Shown here piece after piece: positions 13,189-20,764 of a stretch of 21,741 nt of DNA; position 1 is the first letter of the stretch; every line of letters starts with the position of its first letter. The position numbers and the translations under genes are program-made. A model generated the notes under the pieces. It was not told the origin of the DNA. It made no database searches and saw only the letters and a program-made list of their open reading frames with translations. This DNA is from SCRA01 sp035533275 (GTDB lineage Bacteria > Vulcanimicrobiota > Vulcanimicrobiia > Vulcanimicrobiales > SCRA01), in contig DATLUD010000043.1 in assembly GCA_035533275.1 (NCBI GenBank), positions 1 through 21,741 on the forward strand, written 5' to 3'.

Positions 13189-15393
13189 ATGATGGGGCCG
13201 AAAGATCTGCTTGCAGGCGTGAGCGTCGTTGAAGCCGGCGGCGGCCCAGCGGTTGCGGTTGCGGGCCGGTTGCTGGCCGACCTCGGTGCGACCGTCACGA
13301 AGGTCATGCCGTGCGTCGAGGCGAGGTCTCCCGCGTGGGCGCTCGTGCTCGACGAGGGCAAAACGATTCGGGACCCCGCCGACTTGTCAGAGGTCGCTGA
13401 CGGCGGGAAGGTTCGGATGCTGCTGCTTGGCGATCCGGATCCGAGCCTTCCCGAGGTCGAGAGGTGCTTCGCTTGCCCAAGACCGACGGTCGTGCGCGTC
13501 GACGCGGCGGGCGTGGACGACCTCCTCTGGCAAGCCGCCGCAGGCATCTGCGCGGGCATCGGGGAGCCGGGGCGCCCTCCGCTGAAGCTCCCGCTCGACC
13601 AGAGCGCGCAGCAGGGCGGGTTGACGCTTGCGTTGGCCGCATGCGCATCGCTGCTATCCAACGTCCCGCAGGAGATCGTGGTCTCGGCGCTCGACGTTTG
13701 GATCGCCTTCTTCATGGGCCCGGACGTCGCCAACGCGCGCTTCGGCCGGTCGAAGACGCGCCGGGGCGGGCACCGCGGCGTGGGCGTCCCGTGGCCGCGG
13801 ACGATCCTTGCGTGTGAGGATGGCTACTTCGCGGTGCAGTGCGCGACGCGGGATCACTGGCAGCGCTTCCTGAAACTGGTGGACCGCCCGGATCTGGAGG
13901 GGGACGCGCTCTTCGCCGACCGGATCAAGGCCAATGACGAGCGCGGCGAGGAAGCCGACGCCGCCTTCGCGGGGTGGTTCGCGCGCCGCACGAAGGCCGA
14001 GATCCTACGCGACTTTCTTGCCGCGAAGCTGCCCGGTGCGCCGGTGCTCACGATCGACGAGGTCGCGGAGCAGGAGCACCTGCGGGGCCGCGATGCCTTT
14101 CGTGTCGTCCGCAGCGGCGAGGCCGACGTCCTTGCCGTCAATCCACCCTTCCTCCTGCACGGGGCGGGACGCCCGGCACCACCTCTCACGCTCGGGAGGG
14201 ACGCCGCCGCGCCGCTCGAGGGCGTTCGCGTGCTGGACTTCGGCTGGGTCTGGGCGGGAGCGGTTCCCGGCCACATACTGGCGGATCTCGGCGCGCAGGT
14301 CATCAAGGTCGAGACCTCGACGCGGCTCGACTACATGCGGCAAGGACGCCCCATCGTCGGTACGGCGCGAGACCCTGAACAGAATCCCATGTTCCAGGCG
14401 GTCAATCGCGGGAAGCTGAGCCTCACGGTGGACATGACCAAGCCGGAGGGGGCAGCTATCCTGCGCGATCTCGCGGCGGCTAGCGACGTCGTGATCGAGA
14501 ACTTCGCGCCAGGCGTCCTCGATCGCCACGATCTTGGCTGGAAGGCCCTCAGTGGCGTCAATTCCGGCCTGGTCATGTGCTCACTCTCCGCCGCCGGCGC
14601 GACCGGCGTGCTGCGCGACCTTCGAACCTACGCGATGATGATCGGCGCACTCTGCGGCTTGGATTCGATGGTCGGCTACCCCGGCGAACGTGTGTTGGGA
14701 TCTCAGTCCTCCTACGCCGACCCGAATGCGAGCCTCCATGCCGCGCTCGCCATTCTCGCCGCGCTCTATCGGCGGGCGCACGGGGGCGAGGGATGTTGGA
14801 TCGACCTCTCGCAATGGCAGGCAGGGCTCCGTACGGTCGACGCGGCGCTGGCGCAGTGGTCCGTGGATGGGCGCGTGCCGAGCCCGAATGGTCTGGCACG
14901 CGAGGACCGGATCGTTCACGGATGCTATCCGGCCGCAGGGCATGACGAATGGATCGCGCTATCGGTGCGGGATGCGAACGGCTGGGCGACGCTGCGCGCG
15001 GCGCTCGATGGCCCCGCTTCGCTCCCCGCGGAGCCGACAGACGAGGACCGACGTGCGATCGCCACGGCGCTTGCAGAGGAGACGCGACGGTTCTCCGCGC
15101 GAGACCTTGCGCGACGGCTCCGCGGGCACGGCATTGCCGAGGCGGTCGCCACCGCGGATCAGCTTGCCGACGATCCTCGCGTCCGCGCTGGAGGGCTCTT
15201 TGAGGACGTCGAGCATCCCCTGCTCGGGAGCGTTCCGGTCTACCGCCTGCCCTGGCTCGTCAACGGTAAGAGACTCTCTGTCCGCTCGCGCGCGCCACGG
15301 CTCGGGGAGCACAACGACGATGTGTTGAAAGGCATCCTCAAACTCTCAGACGAGCGCCTTGCGGACCTTCGCGAGGCGAACGTGCTCTCGTAG
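13189..15393 (+). CDS. Tandem (fused) class III CoA-transferase, 734 aa
   Basis: Two CaiB/BaiF units are joined in one chain. The C-terminal unit (~341-734) is complete: LEGVRVLDFGWVWAGAVPG, GAQVIKVE, NRGKLSLTVDMTKPEG, VIENFAPGVLDRHDLGW, then SSYADPNASLHAALAILAAL with Asp511 at the catalytic position, ending APRLGEHNDDVLKGILKL. The N-terminal unit (~1-335) starts like the family (LLAGVSVVEAGGGPAVAVAG) but is shorter, missing most of the segment between residues ~60 and 130. Its candidate Asp (Asp137 in LPLDQSAQQGG) is not in a standard motif. This resembles a fused version of the split pair at 9787-12121. ATG 13189 has AGGAG 15-16 nt upstream, a long spacing. Its stop directly abuts the stop of the convergent hydrolase gene. 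Confidence 0.82.
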   Translation: MMGPKDLLAGVSVVEAGGGPAVAVAGRLLADLGATVTKVMPCVEARSPAWALVLDEGKTIRDPADLSEVADGGKVRMLLLGDPDPSLPEVERCFACPRPTVVRVDAAGVDDLLWQAAAGICAGIGEPGRPPLKLPLDQSAQQGGLTLALAACASLLSNVPQEIVVSALDVWIAFFMGPDVANARFGRSKTRRGGHRGVGVPWPRTILACEDGYFAVQCATRDHWQRFLKLVDRPDLEGDALFADRIKANDERGEEADAAFAGWFARRTKAEILRDFLAAKLPGAPVLTIDEVAEQEHLRGRDAFRVVRSGEADVLAVNPPFLLHGAGRPAPPLTLGRDAAAPLEGVRVLDFGWVWAGAVPGHILADLGAQVIKVETSTRLDYMRQGRPIVGTARDPEQNPMFQAVNRGKLSLTVDMTKPEGAAILRDLAAASDVVIENFAPGVLDRHDLGWKALSGVNSGLVMCSLSAAGATGVLRDLRTYAMMIGALCGLDSMVGYPGERVLGSQSSYADPNASLHAALAILAALYRRAHGGEGCWIDLSQWQAGLRTVDAALAQWSVDGRVPSPNGLAREDRIVHGCYPAAGHDEWIALSVRDANGWATLRAALDGPASLPAEPTDEDRRAIATALAEETRRFSARDLARRLRGHGIAEAVATADQLADDPRVRAGGLFEDVEHPLLGSVPVYRLPWLVNGKRLSVRSRAPRLGEHNDDVLKGILKLSDERLADLREANVLS

Positions 15394-15987
15394 TCAGTGG
15401 CGGGGTTGAGCCGGCAGCGCTTCGAGGAGATCCGCTGCCTTGACGACCGTCGCTTGCGTAGGGAAGACGTCCTCGATGAGGCACTCGTGCACCCGTGGGC
15501 TACGGTCGGCGCAGCAGTCTGAGACCACGACGAGCCGGTAGTCCGCATCCGCGGCGTGGCGCACCGTCGAGAGCACGACCCCGCTGGTGGCGATGCCGAA
15601 GAGGATCAGGGTGTCGATCGTATTTGCTCGCAGGATCAAGTCGAGGTCGGTGGCTGCAAAGGCGTTGACTCGATGCTTCACGACGACGATATCGTCGGGC
15701 CGGGGTGCGACCGCGGGGTGGATGTCCGCCCCGCGGCCGGAGAGAAAGCCCGACTCTTTGATCTTGCTGAACCGGGCATTGCGCGGACTCACCTCGGGAT
15801 ATCCCGGGCGAAAACCGACCTTTACGTAGACGATTGGGATGGCAGCCTCGCGCGCCTTCTCGAGCACGCTCGCGGCACGCGCCAGCAACGTGCCGTCGGT
15901 GCTGGCGTAGGTCGCGACGATGTCTACCTGAAAGTCCATGATCAAGACGGCCGTGCGCGACGGATCGATCGTCAGGCTCTCGTGCAT
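15394..15987 (-). CDS. Isochorismatase-fold hydrolase lacking the nucleophilic Cys
   Basis: This 197-residue protein has the isochorismatase/cysteine-hydrolase fold: TAVLIMDFQVDI with Asp18, VVVKHRVNAF with Lys104, TDLDLILRANTIDTLILFGIATSG, then VVLSTVRHAADADYRLVVVSD. Asp18 and Lys104 occupy two of the three positions of the usual Cys-Asp-Lys triad. The third, where cysteine hydrolases carry Cys, reads Val137 (TSGVVLST). That fits the isochorismatase-type subgroup, which works without the Cys, better than an amidase. AAAGGT precedes the ATG by 6 nt. It faces the CoA-transferase operon head-on and its stop codon abuts that of the 734-aa gene with no spacer. The substrate is unknown; hydrolysis of a small metabolite linked to the neighbouring pathway is only a guess. 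Confidence 0.8.
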   Translation of the reverse strand: MHESLTIDPSRTAVLIMDFQVDIVATYASTDGTLLARAASVLEKAREAAIPIVYVKVGFRPGYPEVSPRNARFSKIKESGFLSGRGADIHPAVAPRPDDIVVVKHRVNAFAATDLDLILRANTIDTLILFGIATSGVVLSTVRHAADADYRLVVVSDCCADRSPRVHECLIEDVFPTQATVVKAADLLEALPAQPRH

Positions 15988-16026
15988 GGCTTACCTTTCT
16001 GGCGATGCCTCGCCGCCTTCGTGTCC

Positions 16027-16593
16027 CTAACCATGCTGCGCTTGACGGCGCGCGACTTCGGTGAGCCTCACGGTGACGAGGGAACCTTGGGGGACGACCA
16101 CGTTCGTGCGGTTGTTCTTGGCCAGGAAATAGCCGCCTGCGGCGCCCGCTAGGCCGCCGACGTTCACGCCGATGAGCTTCCCGAGGTAGTTCCCGGCGAG
16201 CATCCCCGCCACGGCGCCGCCGACTTCTTTCAACGTGTTGCTCTTTGCCTTGGCGGTCAGATTGGTGACTTGACCCTGCACGGTGTAGGAGGTCCCGTCC
16301 GAGGTGGTGAGCCGGTCGAACTGGATCTCGATCCTACCCGGCCGGCCTTGGCCGGCGCGCTGCACCGCGCTGACGTGCCCGTACATCGTCGCCCCGACGA
16401 TGCGGCCGCTGCCGTCGGCGGAGGTGACGTTGGTGAGGGTCACGGGTTGCCCCACCTGGGCCTTCCCCGAGTCGAGACTCTGCGAGAGCGCTCCGTTCAG
16501 CGGCGTGCCGGTGGTGACGGTCTGAGCCGACGCCCCGACGGCGGTGAAGGCAAGAGTTGCGGCTAGCGCCGCGGCCGTGAGAAGAAAACGCAT
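16027..16593 (-). CDS. Secreted glycine-zipper protein of unknown function (188 aa)
   Basis: A clear signal peptide (MRFLLTAAALAATLAFTAVG, cut after ASA at residue 23) leads into a beta-rich domain. That domain holds GTPLNGALSQSLDSGKAQVG, GRIVGATMYGHVS and RIEIQFDRLTTSDGTSY, a pattern seen in secreted proteins annotated only as hypothetical. A glycine zipper follows (~124-155: GGAVAGMLAGNYLGKLIGV, then GGLAGAAGGYF) that could insert into or pack against the outer membrane. The last strand repeats the opening theme (VPQGSLVTVRLTE). GGAGG lies 10 nt before the ATG at 16593, favouring it over the open frame's earlier start at 16659. It lies 39 bp upstream of the hydrolase gene and 110 bp downstream of the TonB-like gene, all on the minus strand. 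Confidence 0.7.
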   Translation of the reverse strand: MRFLLTAAALAATLAFTAVGASAQTVTTGTPLNGALSQSLDSGKAQVGQPVTLTNVTSADGSGRIVGATMYGHVSAVQRAGQGRPGRIEIQFDRLTTSDGTSYTVQGQVTNLTAKAKSNTLKEVGGAVAGMLAGNYLGKLIGVNVGGLAGAAGGYFLAKNNRTNVVVPQGSLVTVRLTEVARRQAQHG

Positions 16594-16703
16594 ATTCGGA
16601 TAACCTCCGTTGTCGCGTTGGACCCCCATCGATGCTCGTACGGATGCATCTGTACCCACATTGCGGGCCTGCTGAGCCTCGTCGACCGCTTCATGCCGAG
16701 CGG

Positions 16704-17645
16704 CTAGGGCGAAGGCCGGGCCGCCGGCGCCGCGCTCGCCCCGGAGTTACCTGGGCAGTCACGGAGCTTCGTGTAGCCCTCGCGCGTCGTGTGCTGCATC
16801 ACGAATTGCACGAGCGGCGGTTCGAGCGGCGCCTTGGCCGCCGGCGGCCATTGGAACGTGACCGGGAAATTGGGATTCTCGGTGTTCTGTGGCGACCACG
16901 GATCCGAGGCCTCGTCGGGGTAGTACCAGGGGTAATCGAGGACGACATCCTCCGCGTGCCGGTCGGGAAAGTGCACGATCATGCGAATCCTCACGACGTA
17001 GCCCCCCGTGCGCGGATCGAACTCGTTGAGGCCGCCGACGTCGACGAACTCGACGAAACCGCAGGGCTCCTCGGCGGCGGCCGCCCCGCTCCCGGTTCCG
17101 CTTGCGCCGGTACCCGCGCCCGCACCGCCGGGACCCACCCCGCCCCTCGGGGCCGCTCCTGTTCCCGCGCCGGCGCCTTGACCACCCATGACCACGGGTA
17201 CGGGAGACGGCGTGGAGTGATAGCGTGTCTGCACGCGCGGCGCCGCTTGGCCGCGGCGCTTCGCGCGCTGCGGCGGGGCCGCGTGCCCCGGCGTGGCCAC
17301 GGCGACGTGCGCGGGCGCGATTACCGCCGCCGGGTGCCGGCGCACGGGCTGCGGCGTCGGTGTGGTCTTCGGGATGGGACGGGGCGTGGGCTTGGGCCGG
17401 TGAGCGATCGTGATCAGGTGCGTCACGACCACGACTTCCCGCTGCGGCGGAGCGGCGACGCGCGCCGGATGCAAGAAGGCGACGACCGCGGCGTGCAGCG
17501 CAAGCGAGATCGCGAAGGCGAGAGCGAGCCGTCGGAGGTTGGTCCCGTGCGTGTTGGCGGGCACGCCAACGCATGTCGCATCTCCTCGCCGAACTCCTGG
17601 CTGTTCAACGGGCCGAGCCCTCGATGCCGGGGGTGCTGCGCTCAT
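16704..17645 (-). CDS. TonB-like proline-rich envelope protein (313 aa)
   Basis: The protein has one N-terminal membrane anchor (about residues 38-58, LRRLALAFAISLALHAAVVA), a TonB-like Pro/Lys/Thr-rich linker (KPTPRPIPKTTPTPQP, ~85-100), a Gly/Ala/Thr-rich spacer (~153-190), and a globular C-terminal domain (~195-300) with two Cys (195 and 297) that could pair in the periplasm. The architecture is that of an energy transducer spanning the periplasm. The C-terminal domain does not show the usual TonB YP-x-x-A motif, however, and no ExbB/ExbD gene is visible. The start is uncertain: ATG 17645 is used, ATG 17702 and TTG 17720 are in frame, and none has a good Shine-Dalgarno sequence. It diverges from the FadL-type porin gene. 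Confidence 0.65.
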   Translation of the reverse strand: MSAAPPASRARPVEQPGVRRGDATCVGVPANTHGTNLRRLALAFAISLALHAAVVAFLHPARVAAPPQREVVVVTHLITIAHRPKPTPRPIPKTTPTPQPVRRHPAAVIAPAHVAVATPGHAAPPQRAKRRGQAAPRVQTRYHSTPSPVPVVMGGQGAGAGTGAAPRGGVGPGGAGAGTGASGTGSGAAAAEEPCGFVEFVDVGGLNEFDPRTGGYVVRIRMIVHFPDRHAEDVVLDYPWYYPDEASDPWSPQNTENPNFPVTFQWPPAAKAPLEPPLVQFVMQHTTREGYTKLRDCPGNSGASAAPAARPSP

Positions 17646-17731
17646 CGCTCGTTTGTCGTATCCCTTCGACGACTTGAGCGAGCCACGGCTCCGTTTCTCC
17701 ATCGAGCTGACATGCCACAAAAGTCATCGCC

Positions 17732-17752
17732 GTACCATACCACGTACAGTAC
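17732..17752. promoter_or_regulatory. GTAC-repeat block between divergent tonB-like and fadL-type genes
   Basis: Three GTAC tetramers occur in 21 bp (17732-17735, 17744-17747 and 17749-17752). The last two form the 9-bp dyad GTACAGTAC. The block lies in the 241-bp divergent intergenic region and could be a binding site shared by both genes, but no confident -35/-10 pair could be placed next to it. Confidence 0.25.
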
Positions 17753-17886
17753 AGTGAAGTGGGACGCACTGGGAGGCTCGCGAACCACGCGGTGGCGCGG
17801 CCCCCAACCTCCAAGCGCATCCGAGCGGTCCTCTCCGCAGGACGTTGCATGGTCAAACGACCTGAGAGAGCGCTCAGGAGTAGAAC

Positions 17887-19175
17887 GTGCGCATCATCGC
17901 AGCGGCTGCGTGCTGGAGTTCGTGCTGGTGCTGACGGCGCTTCCCGCGCAGGCGACGACCAACGGTCACATCCTGATCGGCGTGGGTGCGGTGAACCAGT
18001 CCATGGGCGGAGCGGGCATTGCGACGTCCATGGATGCGATCGGGTCCTGCTACAGCAACGCCGGCTCCATCTCGTTCGTCCCGTCCAGCAGCGCGGAGTT
18101 CGCTGCGGACCTGTTCTCGCCGCACCGCACGATGGAGGCCTCGGTTCCCGGTGCAGGGGCCGGATCGGTCACGAGCCAGACGCAACAGTCGGTCATTCCG
18201 GCCATGGGCTTCGTGTACAAGCCCCTCCACGGCCGCTTCAGCTACGCGCTCTGTGCGTTGGGTATCGCCGGCATGGGCGTGAGCTACCCCGCCGTTCTGC
18301 CCAATCCCAGCGGCCAGTTCAACCCCTTGGCGGTTCCGCAGAACTACGGCGGCTTTGGGGCGATCTATTCCGCTCTGCAATTCCTGCAAGTGACGCCCAC
18401 CGTCGCGTACATGGTCACGCCGAGGCTTTCGCTCGGTCTCGGCCTCGACGTCGACTGGCAAAGCTTGCAGGTCTCCCCATTTGCGGCCACCCCGCCCAAT
18501 GCCAGCGGCTATCCCGTCTCCAGCCCGGCATCGTCGAGCTTTGGCTCCGGCTTTACCCTGGGAGCCGCGTGGCGGCCCAACGACAAGCTCGAGTTGGGAC
18601 TCATCTTCAAGAGTCCTCAGCACATGCAGACCATGCACTACACCTCGCAGTATCCGGACGGGACGCCGGCCGCCTTCGACTTTAGGCTTGACTACCCGAT
18701 GATCGTGGGTGCGGGAGCCGCCTATCGGCTCACGCCCAGGCTGCTGGTCGCCGCCGACGAGCACTGGATCGATTACGCGGGCACGAAAGGATTCTGCGAG
18801 TCGGGCTTCGCTCCGAATGGCGCTGTGAGCGGGTTCGGCTGGCGCAGCATCTATAGCACGGCCGTGGGTTTTCAGTATGACGTGAACAGCCGCCTCGCGG
18901 TGCGAGCCGGCTACAATCACAGTGGCAATCCCGTTCCGTCGAGTCAGCAGTTCTTCAACGTCTTCGCGCCCGCGCTCATACAGGACAGCGTCTCCGCCGG
19001 CTTCGGCTGCAAGCTCGACGGGGAACGCACGATCGACGTGGTCTATCTGCACGGCTTCGCCAATGCCGTATCGGGCCCGGTGTACACCAGCAACAACGCG
19101 GTGATTCCCAACAGCATGGTGCGAAACCAGTTGAGTGAGGACGAGCTGAGCCTTCAGTTCCGCTTCAAGCTGTGA
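17887..19175 (+). CDS. FadL/OmpP1-type outer-membrane porin with probable frameshift in the signal peptide
   Basis: The long frame ending at 19175 encodes a FadL-family beta-barrel: GVGAVNQSMGGAGIATSMDA (hatch/N-terminal region), repeated aromatic amphipathic strands, TPTVAYMVTPRLSLGLGLDV, FTLGAAWRPNDKLELGLIF, VGFQYDVNSRLAVRAGYN, and a C-terminal strand ending LQFRFKL with the large/aliphatic end typical of BAM substrates. FadL proteins move hydrophobic molecules across the outer membrane. The barrel frame has no good start. The only well-placed ribosome-binding site, AGGAG (17876-17880), sits 6 nt before GTG 17887 in another frame, which stops at 17934. Restoring one base near 17909-17911 would join them into a normal signal peptide (MRIIAAAAVLEF then LTALPAQA). 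If read as is, GTG 17910 is the first usable start. Confidence 0.72.
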
Positions 19176-19213
19176 TGCTCCAACTCGTCGGCTAAGGAAG
19201 TGAGAGGATAGAC

Positions 19214-20443
19214 ATGCGCAGACTGGTCATTCTCGGCGCAGGAACCGCGGGAACGATGATGCTGAACAAGCTCGCGCGCGTCCTGAACGGGGATCAATGG
19301 CAGATCACGGTCATCGACGGCTCCGAGACCCACCTCTACCAGCCGGGCTTCCTGTTCATCCCCTTCGGCGTGTACCGGCCGGAGGATGTCGTCAAGCCGC
19401 GCCGTGAGTTCTTCCCGCCGAACGCGAGAGTCGTGATCTCCAACGTCGATCACATCGACGCGGATCGCAAGCGCGTCATCCTCGAGGACGAGTCCGCCGT
19501 CGATTACGACTATCTGATCATCTCCACCGGCACGACGATCCGCCCGGACCAGACCGAGGGTCTCCTCGATGACGAATGGGGGAAGACCAAGTTCGACTTC
19601 TACACCCTGCAGGGGGCGGAGCGGCTGCACCGCTTCTTCCAGTCCTGGCAGGGCGGACGGCTGGTGCTCAACATCGCCGAGATGCCGATCAAGTGCCCGG
19701 TCGCGCCATTGGAGTTCCTATTCCTCGCGGATTCCTACTTCACCGCCAGAGGCATTCGCGACAAAGTGGAGCTGCGTTTGGCGACACCGCTCTCGGGAGC
19801 ATTCACGAAGCCCAAGGCCACGGAGGTCCTCGGCGACCTCTTGGAACGCAAGAACATCAAGGTGACCCCCGACTTCGGCATCGCGCGAGTCGACAACGAG
19901 CGAAAGACGATCGTCTCCTATGACGAGGTCGAGGTTCCGTACGACGTTCTGATCTCGATTCCGACCAACATGGGAGACGAGTCCATCGCTCGCAGCGGTC
20001 TGGGCGACGAGCTCAACTATGTGCCGACGGACAAGGAGACGCTTCAGGCACAGGCCTACGATGACATCTTCGTGATCGGGGATGCCGGCAATCTGCCCAG
20101 CTCGAAAGCGGGTTCCGTCGCTCACTTCCAGTCCGAGATCCTGTTCAAGAACTTTCTCGACCGCATCGAAGGACGGCCGATGAGCGCCCGCTTTGACGGA
20201 CATGCCAACTGCTTCATCGAGTCCGGCTTCGGCAAGGCGTTGCTCATCGACTTCAACTATAACGTGGAGCCGCTTCCCGGAAAGTTTCCGCTCCCGGGCA
20301 TCGGTCCGTTCTCGTTGCTGCAAGAGACGCGGATGAACCACTACGGCAAGCTCGCGTTCCGCTGGAGCTACTGGAACGTGCTGATTCGCGGCGCGGAGCT
20401 GCCGATCGACTCGAAGATGTCAATGGTGGGGAAGGTGGCATAA
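19214..20443 (+). CDS. sqr: Sulfide:quinone oxidoreductase
   Basis: This 409-residue flavoprotein opens with the FAD-binding VILGAGTAGTMMLNKLA and has ETHLYQPGFLFIPFG (~38-52), STGTTIRPD, and the second FAD motif DDIFVIGDAGNLPSSKAGS (~283-301). It contains exactly two Cys: Cys161 in MPIKCPVAP and Cys333 in GHANCFIESG, matching the two redox-active cysteines shared by all SQRs. The third Cys near residue 125-130 found in several SQR types is absent. The C-terminal half has amphipathic aromatic helices (WSYWNVLIRG) suited to peripheral membrane binding. It would oxidise H2S to protein-bound sulfane sulfur or polysulfide and reduce the quinone pool. AGAGGA lies ~6 nt before the ATG. It is 2 bp upstream of the TusE-like gene and 38 bp after the porin gene. 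Confidence 0.88.
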   Translation: MRRLVILGAGTAGTMMLNKLARVLNGDQWQITVIDGSETHLYQPGFLFIPFGVYRPEDVVKPRREFFPPNARVVISNVDHIDADRKRVILEDESAVDYDYLIISTGTTIRPDQTEGLLDDEWGKTKFDFYTLQGAERLHRFFQSWQGGRLVLNIAEMPIKCPVAPLEFLFLADSYFTARGIRDKVELRLATPLSGAFTKPKATEVLGDLLERKNIKVTPDFGIARVDNERKTIVSYDEVEVPYDVLISIPTNMGDESIARSGLGDELNYVPTDKETLQAQAYDDIFVIGDAGNLPSSKAGSVAHFQSEILFKNFLDRIEGRPMSARFDGHANCFIESGFGKALLIDFNYNVEPLPGKFPLPGIGPFSLLQETRMNHYGKLAFRWSYWNVLIRGAELPIDSKMSMVGKVA

Positions 20444-20445
20444 AC

Positions 20446-20763
20446 ATGGAAACGCTGGAGATTCTCGGCAAGCACCTCGCCGTCGACAAGGACGGCCACC
20501 TGGTCAACCGCGCCGACTGGAGCGAGGAGCTCGCGCGCGCGATCGCCGTCCAAGAGGGGGTCGGCGAGCTCACCGATCTGCACTGGGCGGTCATCAGAGC
20601 CATGCAAATGGCGTTCGATCGCGACGGAGAGGCGCCCTCGATCCGCCGGCTCACGCACGAGAGCGGTGTCGACACGAAGACGCTCTACCAATTGTTCCCG
20701 AAAGGTCCGGCAAAGAAGGCGGCCAAGATCGCGGGGCTGCCGAAGCCGAAAGGATGCATCTGA
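20446..20763 (+). CDS. tusE: TusE/DsrC-family sulfur carrier protein
   Basis: This 105-residue protein is a clear DsrC/TusE homologue: LAVDKDGHLVNRADWSEELA, the helical HWAVIRAMQMAF region, RRLTHESGVDTKTLYQLFPKGPAKKA, and the C-terminal arm AGLPKPKGCI with the essential penultimate Cys104. The second DsrC cysteine, eleven residues earlier, is Ala93 (AAKIAGLP). The protein therefore cannot form the intramolecular CysA-CysB trisulfide cycle of true DsrC; it should act as a one-cysteine persulfide carrier like TusE or related DsrC-like proteins. GAAGGTGG precedes the ATG. It lies 2 bp after sqr and 1 bp before the DsrE-family gene, so the three are almost certainly one operon and Cys104 is a likely sulfur acceptor. 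Confidence 0.88.
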   Translation: METLEILGKHLAVDKDGHLVNRADWSEELARAIAVQEGVGELTDLHWAVIRAMQMAFDRDGEAPSIRRLTHESGVDTKTLYQLFPKGPAKKAAKIAGLPKPKGCI

Positions 20764-20764
20764 C

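Noticed and set aside
16632..17880. Long N-terminal extension of the FadL-type frame back to 16632
   Set aside because: It is antisense to the TonB-like gene, is Arg-rich shadow sequence, and would remove the signal peptide needed for an outer-membrane protein.
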